This document shows, in pieces, positions 47,476 through 58,500 of a DNA stretch of 64,000 bases. The first letter of the stretch is position 1, and each line of letters begins with the position of its first letter. The position numbers and the translations under genes were made by a program. A model generated the notes under the pieces. That model had not been told where the DNA came from and ran no database searches. It saw nothing but the letters and a program-made list of their open reading frames with translations. The DNA comes from Cognatilysobacter xinjiangensis (GTDB lineage Bacteria; Pseudomonadota; Gammaproteobacteria; Xanthomonadales; Xanthomonadaceae): contig NZ_BMXY01000003.1 in the NCBI RefSeq assembly GCF_014651995.1, positions 124,001-188,000 on the forward strand. Reading direction: 5' to 3'.

Positions 47476-48051
47476 ATGAGCGACAGCGCGGACATCACCA
47501 ACTGGCTGGACGCCGCGCGCGACGGTAACCGCGAGGCGCTCGACCGCGTGCTCGGCACGCTGTACGAGGAACTGCACGCGATGGCCCGGCGCCAGCTGGC
47601 CGGCCAGCAGGAGCAGACGCTCGACGCCACCGCGCTCGTGCACGAGGCCTACCTCAAGCTGATCGGCAGCCACGGCGCGCAGTTCGGCGACCGCGCGCAC
47701 TTCTTCGCCTATGCCGCCACCGCGATGCGCAGCGTCGTGGTCGACCACGTGCGCCAGCGGCTGGCGCAGAAGCGCGGCGGCGGGCTGGAGCGCGTGACGT
47801 CGATCCCCGAGGACGGCGAGGGCGCGATCCGGCTGGACGAGGACCTGCTCGCGCTCGACGGCGCGCTGGACAAGCTCGCCGCGGTCGACCCGCGCCTGGC
47901 GCAGGTGGTCGAACTGCGCTACTTCGGCGGCCTGTCGGAGCTGGAGATCGCCGCCCTGCAGGAGCGTTCGGAGCGCTCGATCCGCCGCGACTGGCAGAAG
48001 GCGCGCCTGTTCCTGCTCGCGAGCCTCGAAGGCGACGAGCAGGCCGCCTGA
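47476..48051 (+). CDS. ECF-like RNA polymerase sigma factor (TIGR02999-type)
   Basis: The 191-residue protein shows region 2 (NREALDRVLGTLYEELHAMA, then ARRQLAGQQEQTLDATALVH) and region 4 (LAQVVELRYFGGLSELEIAA). It matches the subfamily seen next to serine/threonine kinases with C-terminal TPRs. The kinase gene starts 22 bases later. There is no obvious anti-sigma factor gene, so phosphorylation by the kinase is the likely control. The target promoters are unknown. Confidence 0.88.
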   Translation: MSDSADITNWLDAARDGNREALDRVLGTLYEELHAMARRQLAGQQEQTLDATALVHEAYLKLIGSHGAQFGDRAHFFAYAATAMRSVVVDHVRQRLAQKRGGGLERVTSIPEDGEGAIRLDEDLLALDGALDKLAAVDPRLAQVVELRYFGGLSELEIAALQERSERSIRRDWQKARLFLLASLEGDEQAA

Positions 48052-48073
48052 TCGCCATGCGCGGTCGGTGACC

Positions 48074-50914
48074 ATGGACGCCGAACGCTGGCTGCGGCTG
48101 TCGCCGCACCTCGACGAACTGCTCGACCTCGACCCGCCCGCGCGCGACGAACGCCTGCACGCGATCGCCGGCGACGACGCCGAGCTCGCCGCCGAACTCG
48201 CGCGCATGCTCGCGCTCGAGGACGGTCGCGACGACTTCCTCGCCGAGCCCATCGTCGTGCCCAAGGCGCTGCTGCGCGAAGGCAGCGAGGTCGGCCCGTA
48301 CCGGCTGGAAACGCTGCTGGGCGAGGGCGGCATGGGGCAGGTCTGGCGCGCGTCACGCGCCGACGGGCTGTACCAGCGCCGCGTCGCGCTCAAGCTGCTG
48401 CGGCCGGGCCTGACCGACGAGAACCTGCGCCTGCGCTTCGCGCGCGAGCGGCAGATCCTCGCGCGCCTCGCGCATCCGCACATCGCCGGCCTGCTCGACG
48501 CCGGCGTCAGCCCCGAGGGCCTGCCGTATCTCGCGCTCGAGTACGTCGAGGGCGAGCCCATCACCCGCTACTGGCAGCGCCTGGACGTGCCGCTGGACGC
48601 CCGGCTGCGCATGTTCCGGCAGGTCTGCGCGGCAGTGAGCCATGCGCACGCCAACCTCGTGGTGCACTGCGACCTCAAGCCGTCGAACATCCTGGTCACG
48701 CAGGACGGGCAGGTGCGACTGCTCGACTTCGGCATCGCGAAACTGCTCGACGGCGCCGCGCCGCGCATGGACCACACCCGTACCGGCGCGCGCGCGTTCA
48801 CCCTGCACTACGCGGCGCCCGAGCAGATCCGCGGCGCGCCGGTCACCACCATGACCGACGTGTACTCGCTCGGCGTGGTGCTCTACGAGCTGCTGACCGG
48901 CAGCAAGCCCTACCGCCTCAAGCGTCAGAGCGACGCGGAATGGGAAGAGGCCATCCTCAGCCACGACCCGATGCGGCCCTCGCAGCGCCTGCTGCGCGAC
49001 GCCGAGGCGCTGACGGGCCTGGAGCGCCAGCAGTTGCGCCGCCGCGCGCGCCGGCTGATGGGCGACCTCGACAACATCGTGATGCGCGCGCTGTGCAAGC
49101 AGCCCGAGCAGCGCTATCCGTCGGTCGAAGCGCTAGCCGAGGACCTCGCACGCCACCTCGCCGGGCGGCCGGTGCTGGCGCGGCCGCAGGGCCTGCTGTA
49201 CCTGGCGCGCAAGTACCTGCGCCGTCACCGCTGGGCGCTGGCCGGCACCGCGGCCGCGCTGGTCTTCATCGCCGTCGCGGTGGGCGTGACCTGGCAGCAG
49301 AGCCGCGAGGCGGTGGACGAGGCACGCCGCGCGCAGGCCATGCGCGACTTCATCGCCAGCGTCTTCGAGAAGGCCGCCGAGACGCGAGACGCGCGCGCGG
49401 TCGACCTGCGCGCGCTGCTCGATGCCGCCGTCGAACGCGGCGACCGCGAACTCGCGCGCGAGCCGGTCGCGCAGGCCGAGCTGCTGGGTCTGGTCGCGCG
49501 GCTGCGCATGGGCCTGGGCGACTACTCGCAGGCGCTCGCGGTGCTCGAACGCCAGCGCCGGCTGCTCGACGCGCAGGACACCGTGCCGGACGGCCTGCAA
49601 CTCGAGGCCGGCGCGCTGCGGGGCGACGTGCTGCGACGCACCGGCGACGCGCGCGGCTGCGTCGCCGGCATGCGCCCGCTGCTGCCGCTGGCCGAGCGCC
49701 GGCAGGCGGCGTTGCCGACGCCCGCCGCCGAGTTCCTGTCGCAGCTGGGCCGCTGCGAACGCGCGCTCGGCGAGCTGCGCGAGGCGCGGGCGCTGTTCGC
49801 CCGCGCGCTGGTGCTGCGCCAGTCGGTCAACGCGCCGGGCGCGGCGGTGGCGGAGATCGAGAGCCGACTCGACCTCGCCTCGCTGCAGGTCGACCAGGGT
49901 GAATCGGACGCGGCGCTCGGCACCTATCGCGCGGCGCGCGCGCGGCTCGATGCCGAGGTCGGCCCGCGCCATCCGCTGCAGGTCGACATCGGCCGCCAGA
50001 TCGCCACCGTCGAGCGCCGGCTCGGCCACCCCGGCCGCGCCGAGCGCGCCTTGCTGGATACGCTCGCCGTCGCCCAGGACGTGCACGGCGCGCAGCATCC
50101 GGTGACCCTCGCGGTGCGCCGCGAACTTGCCGAGGTCCTGATCGAGCAGTCGCGCTATCGCGATGCAGCGCTGCCGCTGCGCATGCGCCACGCGCAGCTG
50201 GTCGCGCGCCTGCCGGCGTCGAGCCTGGTGCTGCGCGACAGCAACCTCGCGCTGGCGCGGGTGGAATGGGAACTCGGGCGTCGCGCCGCGGCCCTGTCGG
50301 CGCTGGATGCCGCGCTGGCGATCGACCGACAGCGCGGCGATACCGACGCCATCGCCGCCGCCTTCGCGCTGCAGGCGCAGGTGCTGCAGGAGGACGGCCT
50401 CCACGAGGACGCGCGCACGCTGCTCACGCAGGCGCGGCAGCTGCGTGTCGACCGGCATGGCGCGGCGGATGCATCGGTGGCCGACGTCGACCGCCTGCTC
50501 GGCGAGCTCGATGCCGAACGCAGCGACCCGCGCGCACTGCCCGAGCTCACCCGCGCGCTGCATTTCCTGCGCCTCGGCTACGGCCCGACGGACATGCGCA
50601 CGCGGCTGGCGCAGCTGTCGCTCGCACGGGCGCAGGCCGCCCGCGGCGATACCGTCGCGCTGCGCGTCCTCGATGTCATCGCCGCCTCGGGTCGCGGCTC
50701 GACACGGCCCGAACCGATCGCCTGGCGTGCAGCCGCCTATGCCGACGCGATCCGCTGCCAGGGCGCGCCACGTTCGCGGGCCGCGCGGCATCTGTCGCAA
50801 CTGGTCGAGGCGGTGGGCGGTGCGCAGCCCGACGGCAGCGTGGTGCTGCGCGAGCTGGAACGGCTGGACCAGCAGTGCCGGCGCGCCGGCCTGCGCATGG
50901 CGATGCGCGAGTAG
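48074..50914 (+). CDS. Membrane serine/threonine protein kinase with TPR-like C-terminus
   Basis: The 946-residue protein has GEGGMGQV (83-90) with VALK (K107), HCDLKPSN (D200) and DFG (218-220), then a membrane helix (about 386-406) and a long helical TPR-type extracytoplasmic part. The kinase core is complete. It likely controls the ECF sigma factor encoded just upstream. The outer part may bind a cell-wall or protein signal. ATG 48074 is chosen over an in-frame GTG six bases earlier. The first 60 residues form a helical lead. Confidence 0.92.
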   Translation: MDAERWLRLSPHLDELLDLDPPARDERLHAIAGDDAELAAELARMLALEDGRDDFLAEPIVVPKALLREGSEVGPYRLETLLGEGGMGQVWRASRADGLYQRRVALKLLRPGLTDENLRLRFARERQILARLAHPHIAGLLDAGVSPEGLPYLALEYVEGEPITRYWQRLDVPLDARLRMFRQVCAAVSHAHANLVVHCDLKPSNILVTQDGQVRLLDFGIAKLLDGAAPRMDHTRTGARAFTLHYAAPEQIRGAPVTTMTDVYSLGVVLYELLTGSKPYRLKRQSDAEWEEAILSHDPMRPSQRLLRDAEALTGLERQQLRRRARRLMGDLDNIVMRALCKQPEQRYPSVEALAEDLARHLAGRPVLARPQGLLYLARKYLRRHRWALAGTAAALVFIAVAVGVTWQQSREAVDEARRAQAMRDFIASVFEKAAETRDARAVDLRALLDAAVERGDRELAREPVAQAELLGLVARLRMGLGDYSQALAVLERQRRLLDAQDTVPDGLQLEAGALRGDVLRRTGDARGCVAGMRPLLPLAERRQAALPTPAAEFLSQLGRCERALGELREARALFARALVLRQSVNAPGAAVAEIESRLDLASLQVDQGESDAALGTYRAARARLDAEVGPRHPLQVDIGRQIATVERRLGHPGRAERALLDTLAVAQDVHGAQHPVTLAVRRELAEVLIEQSRYRDAALPLRMRHAQLVARLPASSLVLRDSNLALARVEWELGRRAAALSALDAALAIDRQRGDTDAIAAAFALQAQVLQEDGLHEDARTLLTQARQLRVDRHGAADASVADVDRLLGELDAERSDPRALPELTRALHFLRLGYGPTDMRTRLAQLSLARAQAARGDTVALRVLDVIAASGRGSTRPEPIAWRAAAYADAIRCQGAPRSRAARHLSQLVEAVGGAQPDGSVVLRELERLDQQCRRAGLRMAMRE

Positions 50915-50947
50915 GCGCGAAAAACCGTTCTGCCGCGACGGCGCGGC

Positions 50948-51583
50948 TCAGCCCTCGCGGCGCTCCAGCGGCAGCGGCACCTGCATTGGCTCGATGGTGC
51001 CCTCGCCGCGCATCACCGTCTTGAACTGCGCGCGCGAGACCGACACGTAGCGCTCGTTGCCGCCGATCTCCACCTGAGGCCCGTCCTGCACCGCGCGGCC
51101 GTGTTCGTCGACGCGCACGGTCATCGTCGCCTTCTTGCCGGTGTGGCAGATCGTCTTGATCTCGTCGATCTCGTCGGCCCAAGCCAGCAGGTACTGCGAA
51201 CCTTCGAACAGCTCGCCGCGGAAATCGGTGCGCAGGCCGTAGCACAGCACCGGAATGCGCAGCCGGTCGACGACCTCGGTGAGCTGCCAGACCTGCGCCT
51301 TGGTCAGGAACTGCGATTCGTCGACCAGCACGCAGTGCAGCGGCCCGTGCGCGGCGATGTCGCGCTGGACACAGCCTTCCAGGTCGTCGCTGCGCGAGAA
51401 CGCCTGCGCCTGCGCCGACAGTCCGATGCGCGAGGACACCACGCCGCGCCCGGCGCGATCGTCGAGCGCGGGCGTGAGCACGTAGGTGCGCATGCCGCGC
51501 TCGGCGTAGTTATGCGCCGACTGCAACAGCGTGGTGGTCTTCCCGGCGTTCATCGCCGAGTAGTAGAAGTACAGCTTCGCCAT
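50948..51583 (-). CDS. tdk: Thymidine kinase
   Basis: The 211-residue type II thymidine kinase phosphorylates thymidine with ATP. Motifs: [20 protein letters not shown] (P-loop), [27 protein letters not shown] and [14 protein letters not shown]. The zinc-binding cysteines of the lasso domain are largely gone: E. coli-type CxC...C is replaced by ICHTGKKAT and SVSR, so zinc binding is doubtful. The gene is convergent with the kinase gene, 33 bases away. Confidence 0.93.
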   Translation of the reverse strand: MAKLYFYYSAMNAGKTTTLLQSAHNYAERGMRTYVLTPALDDRAGRGVVSSRIGLSAQAQAFSRSDDLEGCVQRDIAAHGPLHCVLVDESQFLTKAQVWQLTEVVDRLRIPVLCYGLRTDFRGELFEGSQYLLAWADEIDEIKTICHTGKKATMTVRVDEHGRAVQDGPQVEIGGNERYVSVSRAQFKTVMRGEGTIEPMQVPLPLERREG

Positions 51584-51612
51584 GCGCGCAGTTTAACGAC
51601 TGCGCACGCGGC

Positions 51613-52383
51613 TCAGCGCGGCTCCGACTCCGGTGCGGCCGGCTCGTCGGTCTTCGTCGCCGACGGCGCGGCCTGCGTGGCGCGCACGTCCTCGAGGTCG
51701 CCCGCTTCCACCTTGCCGCCCGGGTTCCTCCACATCGCGTCCTGCAGCTTCCAGTACTTCTCCGGATCCCAGTAGCTGACGCTACGCAGTTGCGTGGCGT
51801 CGACGGACTGGTCGCCGAACGCGCTCGGAATGGTGATGCGCGCGTTTCCTGCGAAACCGGTGCGGCTACCCACGCCCTGTCGCGATTCGCGGCGCAGCTG
51901 CAGCGCGAAACGCGGCTTGGCGGCGGCATCGCCGTATTCCGCGTAGATCGCCTTGCCTTCCTCCAGCGAGCGGGCGCGCTCGGCCTCGCTCATCCGCGCC
52001 CAGTAGCGTTCGCGACGGATGACGAAATCCTTGTAGCCGCGCTCCGAGGCGAGATCCATCCACGCATAGGCCAGCGCCATGTCCCGCGTGACGCCGTGAC
52101 CGCCGGCGTACATCTCCGCGATCATTCCCTGCGACGGCTTGTCGCCGAAGTACGCGGCGCGACGGAACAACGTCATCGCGCGTTCGTAGTCCTTGCGGGC
52201 GTAGGCCTCCATGCCGTACTTGCGGTACTCCAAGTCTGGATGGCCGCGAAGCATCATCTCGAACTCGAGCGAGCGCGCGTCCTTCGGTGCGTCCTTCGAC
52301 GTGTCGGCGGCGAAGGCGGCGCCGGACGCCATGCCCAAGCCTAGTGCCAGGGACAAGGTGGTCGCAACGAGACGGAACAGCAT
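51613..52383 (-). CDS. Exported Sel1-like repeat protein (paralogue 1)
   Basis: The 256-residue protein has a signal peptide (MLFRLVATTLSLALGLGMAS) and Sel1-like helical repeats: ERAMTLFRRAAYFGDKPSQG and ALAYAWMDLASERGYKDFVI. The tail includes YWDPEKYWKLQDAMWRNPGG. Sel1 repeats mediate protein contacts, often in the periplasm. It is a clear tandem duplicate of the gene at 52,515; both contain EMY, YAWMDLA, GVGSRTGF/VVGSRTGF. The start at 52383 is chosen for the signal peptide. Confidence 0.78.
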   Translation of the reverse strand: MLFRLVATTLSLALGLGMASGAAFAADTSKDAPKDARSLEFEMMLRGHPDLEYRKYGMEAYARKDYERAMTLFRRAAYFGDKPSQGMIAEMYAGGHGVTRDMALAYAWMDLASERGYKDFVIRRERYWARMSEAERARSLEEGKAIYAEYGDAAAKPRFALQLRRESRQGVGSRTGFAGNARITIPSAFGDQSVDATQLRSVSYWDPEKYWKLQDAMWRNPGGKVEAGDLEDVRATQAAPSATKTDEPAAPESEPR

Positions 52384-52514
52384 GGGAGCATCCTGCATGG
52401 TTTTGAGAGGCGCGCAGGATAGGAGGCCGGCAGCGACGTCACCAGCCAACCGATGGCCTATGAAGGCGGCCGTTCAGCATCGGAATGGCGGATAACGTCG
52501 TGCCGCGCAGGGCT

Positions 52515-53294
52515 TCAGCGCGGTCGTTCTTCGACCGGCGGTGCGGGCTCGTCGACGCTGTCGCCGTCCGTCGCGATCAGTGCATTGGTGGCGTCCGATG
52601 CCGCGTGCTGCTCGAGTTCGCCCGCGCTGCCGTAACCGGTGCGGATGTCGCGCTGCACGAGGTCTTGATACTGCCAGTACTGTTTTGGTTCCCAGTACTG
52701 GCGGTCATAGAACTTCGTGTTATCGACAGTACTGTCGATGCCGCCCGACTGGGCGATTACCAGTGTCTGGCCATTGCCGCCGAAGCCGGTGCGGCTGCCT
52801 ACAACGCTGCGCAGCGCCATACGCAGCAGGCGCTCCTGGCGCGGCTTCGCCACGGCATCGCCGAACTGCGCGTAGATCGCCTGCCCTTCGTCCAGCGCCC
52901 GCTGGCGCTCGGCCGCGTCGAGTCGGCGCCAATAGCGCTCACGCAACCGTAGGAAGCTCGCGTAGCCCCGCTCGGCCGCGAGATCCATCCAGGCGTAGGC
53001 GAGCGCGCGATCTCGCTGCACGCCGGTGCCGCTCCAGTACATCTCCGCGATCATCGCCTGCGACAGCTTGTCCGCGAAGAAGCCGGCGCGGCGGAACGCG
53101 GCGAACGCGTCGTCATGGCGGCCCTGCCGATAGGCTTCGTAGCCGATCAGCCGGTATTCCCAGTCGGGATGGTTGCTGAGGAACCCCGCACGGACCATCG
53201 ATCGGTCTTCCAGCGGGTCCGGAGGCAATGGCTCTCCCGCTGCGACCGGGCCAGCAAGCGAGAGCAGCAACAGCGGCAGCACGAAGCGCTTCAT
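52515..53294 (-). CDS. Exported Sel1-like repeat protein (paralogue 2)
   Basis: The 259-residue protein starts MKRFVLPLLLLSLAGPVAAG (signal peptide) and shares the paralogue's blocks: HPDWEYRLIGYEAY, FFADKLSQAMIAEMYWSGTG, RALAYAWMDLAAERGY and VVGSRTGFGGNGQ, ending with EPKQYWQYQDLVQRDIRTGY. It lies 131 bases upstream of its copy, so the pair came from tandem duplication. The function is unknown; the conserved GSRTGF block outside the repeats may be a distinct small domain. Confidence 0.78.
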   Translation of the reverse strand: MKRFVLPLLLLSLAGPVAAGEPLPPDPLEDRSMVRAGFLSNHPDWEYRLIGYEAYRQGRHDDAFAAFRRAGFFADKLSQAMIAEMYWSGTGVQRDRALAYAWMDLAAERGYASFLRLRERYWRRLDAAERQRALDEGQAIYAQFGDAVAKPRQERLLRMALRSVVGSRTGFGGNGQTLVIAQSGGIDSTVDNTKFYDRQYWEPKQYWQYQDLVQRDIRTGYGSAGELEQHAASDATNALIATDGDSVDEPAPPVEERPR

Positions 53295-53409
53295 CCGGGC
53301 CCCTCCATGGTAGGCCCGCCCGACTCTACGCCCGCACGTTGGCGGCGTCATCCGGGAATTTCACACCCCCGGGCAGTACGGCACAATGTTCCGCCCGCAG
53401 GTGGTTCCG

Positions 53410-55389
53410 ATGCACGGCCTCAATCCCCAGCAGCGCGCTGCCGTCGAGCATTGCGACGGTCCTCTCCTCGTCCTCGCCGGCGCCGGTTCGGGCAAGACGC
53501 GCGTGATCGTCGAGAAGATCGCGCACCTGATCGCATCCAATCGCATGCCGGCCAAGCGCATCGCGGCGATCACGTTCACCAACAAGGCCGCGAAGGAAAT
53601 GCGCGAACGCGTGGCGAAGCGCATCAGGGGCGATGCGGCCGACGGCCTGACCATCTGCACGTTCCACGCGCTGGGCCTGAAGTTCCTGCAGATCGAGCAC
53701 GCGAAGGCGGGCCTGCGCCGCGGCTTCTCGATCTTCGATGCCGACGACAGCACCGCGCAGATCAAGGACCTGCTGCCCGCCGGCAGCAAGCCCGACGTCA
53801 TCGACGCGGTGAAGGGCCTGATCTCGCGCGCGAAGAACGCCGGCCTCTCGCCCGAGGAAGCGATGCGCGAGGCGCGCACCCCGCGCGAGATCGAGGCGGC
53901 GACCGTCTACGACCTCTACCAGCAGCGCCTGTCGAGCTTCAACGCGGTCGACTTCGACGACCTGATCCGGCTGCCCGTGCAATTGCTTGAAGCCGACGAG
54001 GACATGTGCCTGGCCTGGCGCGAGCGCATCGGCTACCTGCTCGTCGACGAGTGCCAGGACACCAACGACGCGCAGTACCGCTTGCTCAAGGCGCTCGCGG
54101 GCCCGCGCGGCCTGTTCACCTGCGTGGGCGACGACGACCAGTCGATCTACGCCTGGCGCGGCGCCAACCCCGACAACCTGCTGCAGCTCGGCAGCGACTA
54201 CCCGACGCTGCGCATCGTCAAGCTGGAGCAGAACTACCGCTGCAGCAACCGCGTGCTGCGCGCGGCGAACACGCTGATCGCCAACAACCCGCACGAGCAC
54301 CTGAAGACGCTGTGGTCGGACCAGCCCGACGGCGAGCGCATCCGCATCTGGGAATGCCGCGACGCCGCGCACGAGGCGGAGAAGGTGGCGGCGGAGATCC
54401 AGTTCATCGCGGCCAGCACGTGCGCGCCGTGGAGCGATTTCTGCCTGCTGTTCCGCGGCAACTTCCAGAGCCGCGCGCTCGAAAAAGCGTTGCAACTGCA
54501 GCGCGTGCCGTACCACCTCTCCGGCGGCACGGCGTTCCTCGACCGCGGCGAGGTCAAGGACGTGCTGAGCTGGCTGCGCCTGCTCGCCAATCCCGACGAC
54601 GACGCCGCGTTCCTGCGCGCGGTGCAGGCGCCCAAGCGCGAGGTCGGTGCGGGCACGCTCGCCAAGCTCGCCGAACTCGCCGCGCATGCGCACATGCCGA
54701 TGGCGCGCGCGATCGAGAACGTCGGCGCGCTGAAGCAGTTGCCGCCGCGTGCCGCGAATGCCCTGGATTCCTTCGCGACGCTGGTGCGCCAGCTGCGCGC
54801 GAAGTCGGCCCACGCGACGCCCGCCGAACTCGTCGGCGAGGTCGCCGAGCGCAGCGGCCTGCTCGCGAGCGTGCGCGCGCAGTGCAAGGACGAGGCGAGC
54901 TTCCAGCGTCGCAAGGCCAACATCGACGAACTCGCCGGTTGGTTCGAGGGCGCGCGCAACGCCGGCCCGGGCGAACTCGCCGCGCAGCTCGCGCTGCTCT
55001 CGCATGCCGACAAGGGCGAGCCCGGCAACCAGGTGCGCCTCATGAGCCTGCACGCCGCGAAGGGCCTGGAATTCCGCTACGTCTTCATCGTCGGCATGGA
55101 GGACGGCACGCTGCCGCACGAGGCGAGCCTAGACGAAGGCCGTCTGGACGAGGAGCGTCGCCTGCTCTACGTCGGTATCACCCGCGCAAAGGAGCGGCTC
55201 TGGCTGTCGTACTCCAAGCGCGCCGAGCGCTGGGGCGAAGTGCTCCGGCTCAAGCCCAGCCGCTTCCTCGACGAGTTGCCCGCTACCGAAATCCAGCGCG
55301 ACGGCGCCGATCCGGTGGCCGATGCCGAGAACAAGAAGGCGCGCGCGGACGCCGGGTTCGCGGCGATCCGGGCCTTACTTGACGGCTGA
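53410..55389 (+). CDS. rep: ATP-dependent DNA helicase Rep (UvrD/Rep family)
   Basis: The 659-residue helicase has the superfamily 1 motifs in order: LNPQQRAAVEHCDGPLLVLA (Q motif), GAGSGKTRV, ITFTNKAAKEMRERV, LVDECQDTNDAQYRLL, VGDDDQSIYAWRGANPDN, LEQNYRCSNRVL, VRLMSLHAAKGLEFRYVFI and LYVGITRAKERL. Rep unwinds DNA 3'-5' and helps forks pass obstacles. CACAAT 22 bases before the ATG may be the -10 box. Confidence 0.95.
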   Translation: MHGLNPQQRAAVEHCDGPLLVLAGAGSGKTRVIVEKIAHLIASNRMPAKRIAAITFTNKAAKEMRERVAKRIRGDAADGLTICTFHALGLKFLQIEHAKAGLRRGFSIFDADDSTAQIKDLLPAGSKPDVIDAVKGLISRAKNAGLSPEEAMREARTPREIEAATVYDLYQQRLSSFNAVDFDDLIRLPVQLLEADEDMCLAWRERIGYLLVDECQDTNDAQYRLLKALAGPRGLFTCVGDDDQSIYAWRGANPDNLLQLGSDYPTLRIVKLEQNYRCSNRVLRAANTLIANNPHEHLKTLWSDQPDGERIRIWECRDAAHEAEKVAAEIQFIAASTCAPWSDFCLLFRGNFQSRALEKALQLQRVPYHLSGGTAFLDRGEVKDVLSWLRLLANPDDDAAFLRAVQAPKREVGAGTLAKLAELAAHAHMPMARAIENVGALKQLPPRAANALDSFATLVRQLRAKSAHATPAELVGEVAERSGLLASVRAQCKDEASFQRRKANIDELAGWFEGARNAGPGELAAQLALLSHADKGEPGNQVRLMSLHAAKGLEFRYVFIVGMEDGTLPHEASLDEGRLDEERRLLYVGITRAKERLWLSYSKRAERWGEVLRLKPSRFLDELPATEIQRDGADPVADAENKKARADAGFAAIRALLDG

Positions 55390-55454
55390 GGATCGGTCGA
55401 TGCCCGACACCTGGGCGTCAATCACCTGCATCGGTCTCTAGACGCGAAAAAGAA

Positions 55455-55476
55455 AAGGCGGCCTTTCGGCCGCCTT
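55455..55476. terminator. Intrinsic terminator between rep and autotransporter genes
   Basis: A perfect 9-bp stem, AAGGCGGCC / GGCCGCCTT, with a TTTC loop, lies between convergent genes. A-rich DNA on the left gives U residues for the leftward transcript. Confidence 0.8.
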
Positions 55477-55506
55477 CTCCGTGATGCATCCATGCATCCT
55501 GTGCCG

Positions 55507-58500
55507 TCAGAAGCGGACAGAGATCCGCGCCGAGGCGCCGTGGTCGCGCGCCTCATCACCGTGCTGGCCTGTGTAGCCCAGCTCGAGCAGCGTGCGCGGG
55601 CTCAGCCACGCACCAATGCCTGCCTCGGCCGTCCATGCGTTCTCGGCCAGAGTGGCGCCCTGTACGCTGAACGCACCGCCGCCTGCCCACACGGCCTGCG
55701 TGGCCGAGTCGAGATCGCCGGACGCGTGGCGGTAACCAACACCACCGCGCAACTGCAGCCAGCCGGGCGTCTGACCGCGGCCGGCTGGCATCACCGCGAA
55801 GCGCACGCCAGCAGTCGACAGGTTGACACGACTGTCGCCCTCGACGGTCAGCGCGGCGCTTCCGCCCGTCTCGCTGAAGCGATCGGCATCCACACGGACG
55901 TGGGCAATCTGTGCGTAGGGCTCCACCGCCCAATTCGCGCCCTCCACTCGCCAACTGCCTTCGACGAAGCCCTGCAGCGTGCGCGTGCCGTAGTCGGCGA
56001 CGAGCGTCTGGTCGACGTTGCCGAACGCGACGCGACGACGCATGTCGATGTCGTGATCCGCCCAGGCCACGCCGCCCTTCAGGCCGACGCCGCCGAGGCG
56101 GCTGCCGCCGTAGACCGCCAGCTGCGTGGCACGCGTGTCGCCGCGGCTGGCGCGTGCGCCCGCGCTGAAATCGTCCTCGCTGCGGCCCAGCAGGCCACCG
56201 ACGGTCCAGCCACCGGCGAACGTGTGGTCGACGCCGACCAGCACGCCGCTGCCCTGCGCGTCAATGCGCGCCGCATTGCCGTCGGCATTCACGTGGCCGC
56301 CGGTCGCGAGGCCCTGCGCCCAGATCGACGTGCCGCCTTCGGCATCCGCGCCCGGTGCCGCCTGCGGCAGGCCGCGGGCGAGTGCCGCTTCGCGCACGTG
56401 GCGGCTCGTGTCGACGAGCAGTGCACGCGTGCTCGCATGCGCTTCGCCACCCAAGGCATCGAACGCGGCCTGGGCCTGCGCCGGGAACAGCTGGGTCAGC
56501 GAGGTGAGCAGCGAGTTCGTGACCGCCATGGCGTCGGCCGCGGCGCCGACCCGGCGCTGGTTGGCGGTGCCGCCGGCGTCGGCGAGCGCCATTCCGCGCG
56601 CGACGTTCAGGCCGATGGCGTTCGCGCCGTAGGCGAGGTCGAAGCGCAGGAACGGCGAGAACGCGCTGCGGTCCAGCGCCTGGAACTGCCCGGTGACGCC
56701 GCCGGTCGCGTTGAGCAGCGTGTACTGCTGGCCGAGCAGGTAGGTACCCGACGGGCCCGACAAGCGCACGGTGCCACCCTGCAGCACGGCGTTGCCGGCC
56801 ACGTCGATGCGGTCGGACGCGCCGTTGGCGCCGAGTTCCGCCTCGAAGAACGAACCCGCGCCCTGCAGGTAGGTGCCGTTGACGTGCAGCGTGCCGATGC
56901 TGTTGCCCGGCGCGACGGTGCCGTAGACCGACAGGCCGTCGAGCGTGCCGGTACCGCCGAGGCGGCCGCCTGCGTTGACGCGGGTCGTAGCGCCGGCCAC
57001 GGCGCCGTTGACGGTCGCAGTGCCGCCGTTGTTCACCGTGAGCGTGCTGCCTGAAAGACGACCGCCCAGCAGAAACACGCCGCCGTCGACGGTGGTCGCC
57101 GCGGTGAGCGCGTTGTCGCTGGTGAGCTCGAGCACGCCCTGCTTCACCGTCGCGCCGGCGAAGCCGTTGTCGCCGGAAAGGCGCAGCCAGCCCATGCCCG
57201 ACTTGGTCAGCCGGCCCGGACCACCGATGTCGTTGGTCCAGTCGTCCCAGGCCAGGCCCGACCACGTGTGCACGCCGCCCGCGTGCTGGTTCATCACCAC
57301 GTCGGTGTCGACACGCAGCAGCCCCGGCCCTTCAATGGCCCTCTTGAGATCGATCAGGCCCCAGCCGTAGATCTCGTCCACGCCCTTGGCGCCGAGATCC
57401 ATCGCCGTGGTCAGCAGGACATCACGGATCTGCGGGTTGTCGAGGTAGGGGAAGCGCTCCATCAGCAACGCGAGCGCCCCGGTGACGTGCGGGGCGGCCA
57501 TCGAGGTACCGGTCATGTAACCATAGCCGTACTCGGGCTGCTGGCTGGTGATATCCAGGCCGATCACATTGCCCTTGTCGTCACGCACCACGTTGCCGTC
57601 GATGCGGCCGTCGACGATGGTCGACGCGATGTCGGTGCCCGGCGCGGTCACGCACCAGTCGCGGCTCAGGCCGCAGATGCTCGAGCTCTCGTCGATGTCG
57701 CCGCTGTCGTTGACGTTGACGACGCTCAGCCAGTACTTCTCGAGGCCTTCGACGTAGCGCGGCAGCGTGGCGTAGATGCCCGCGATGTCGCCGTAGTTGT
57801 TGCCCGCGGCGAACACCTGCAGCACGTGGCCCTCGAGCGACGGGTCGGCATAGGTCCTGAAGTACTCGTCGACGCCTGGCAGGTGGTAGAGCTCGTCCAT
57901 GTCCGCCGCGGTGTTCGGTTCGGTCGAGAGCCCCCAGCTGTGGTTGATCGCGCGCACGCCCTGCGCACCCATCTGCGCATACATGTCGGCGACGGCCGAG
58001 CTGTCCGGGCCGATGGCCAGGCTCTGGCCGCCGTTCACGCCGAGCAGGCTGAAGAGGTCCTGGTAGGTATTGGAGAACAGGCGGGCAGCGCTGAGGTCGG
58101 CGCCGAAGGCCACGCCGTGGGTGCCGCGGCCATCGCGATTGGCGGCCATGGTGCCGGCGACGTGCGTGCCGTGCGTGCCGTAATGGAAGCCGGCCAGCGA
58201 CTCCAGATACTCCGGCACCCAGTCGTAGAGGTAACCGATGTCGACGAGGTACTGCACGAGCGCGCGGTCCTCGTCGGTGTATTCGAAATAGTCCACCGCG
58301 ACGCTGCCGCCATCGGAGCTGAAGCAGGCGTCCGGGCCGTCGAGCGCGACGTTGTTGGCGCAGCGGCTTCCATCGCGCAGCAGGTCGGCGATGCGGATGC
58401 TGCGGGTGCTCTTGCCGGCGAACTCGCCGTGGCCCAGCGCAGCGCCGCTGTCGAAGACGCCGAGACGGACGCCGCGACCGGTCAGGCCGCGCGCATAGGC

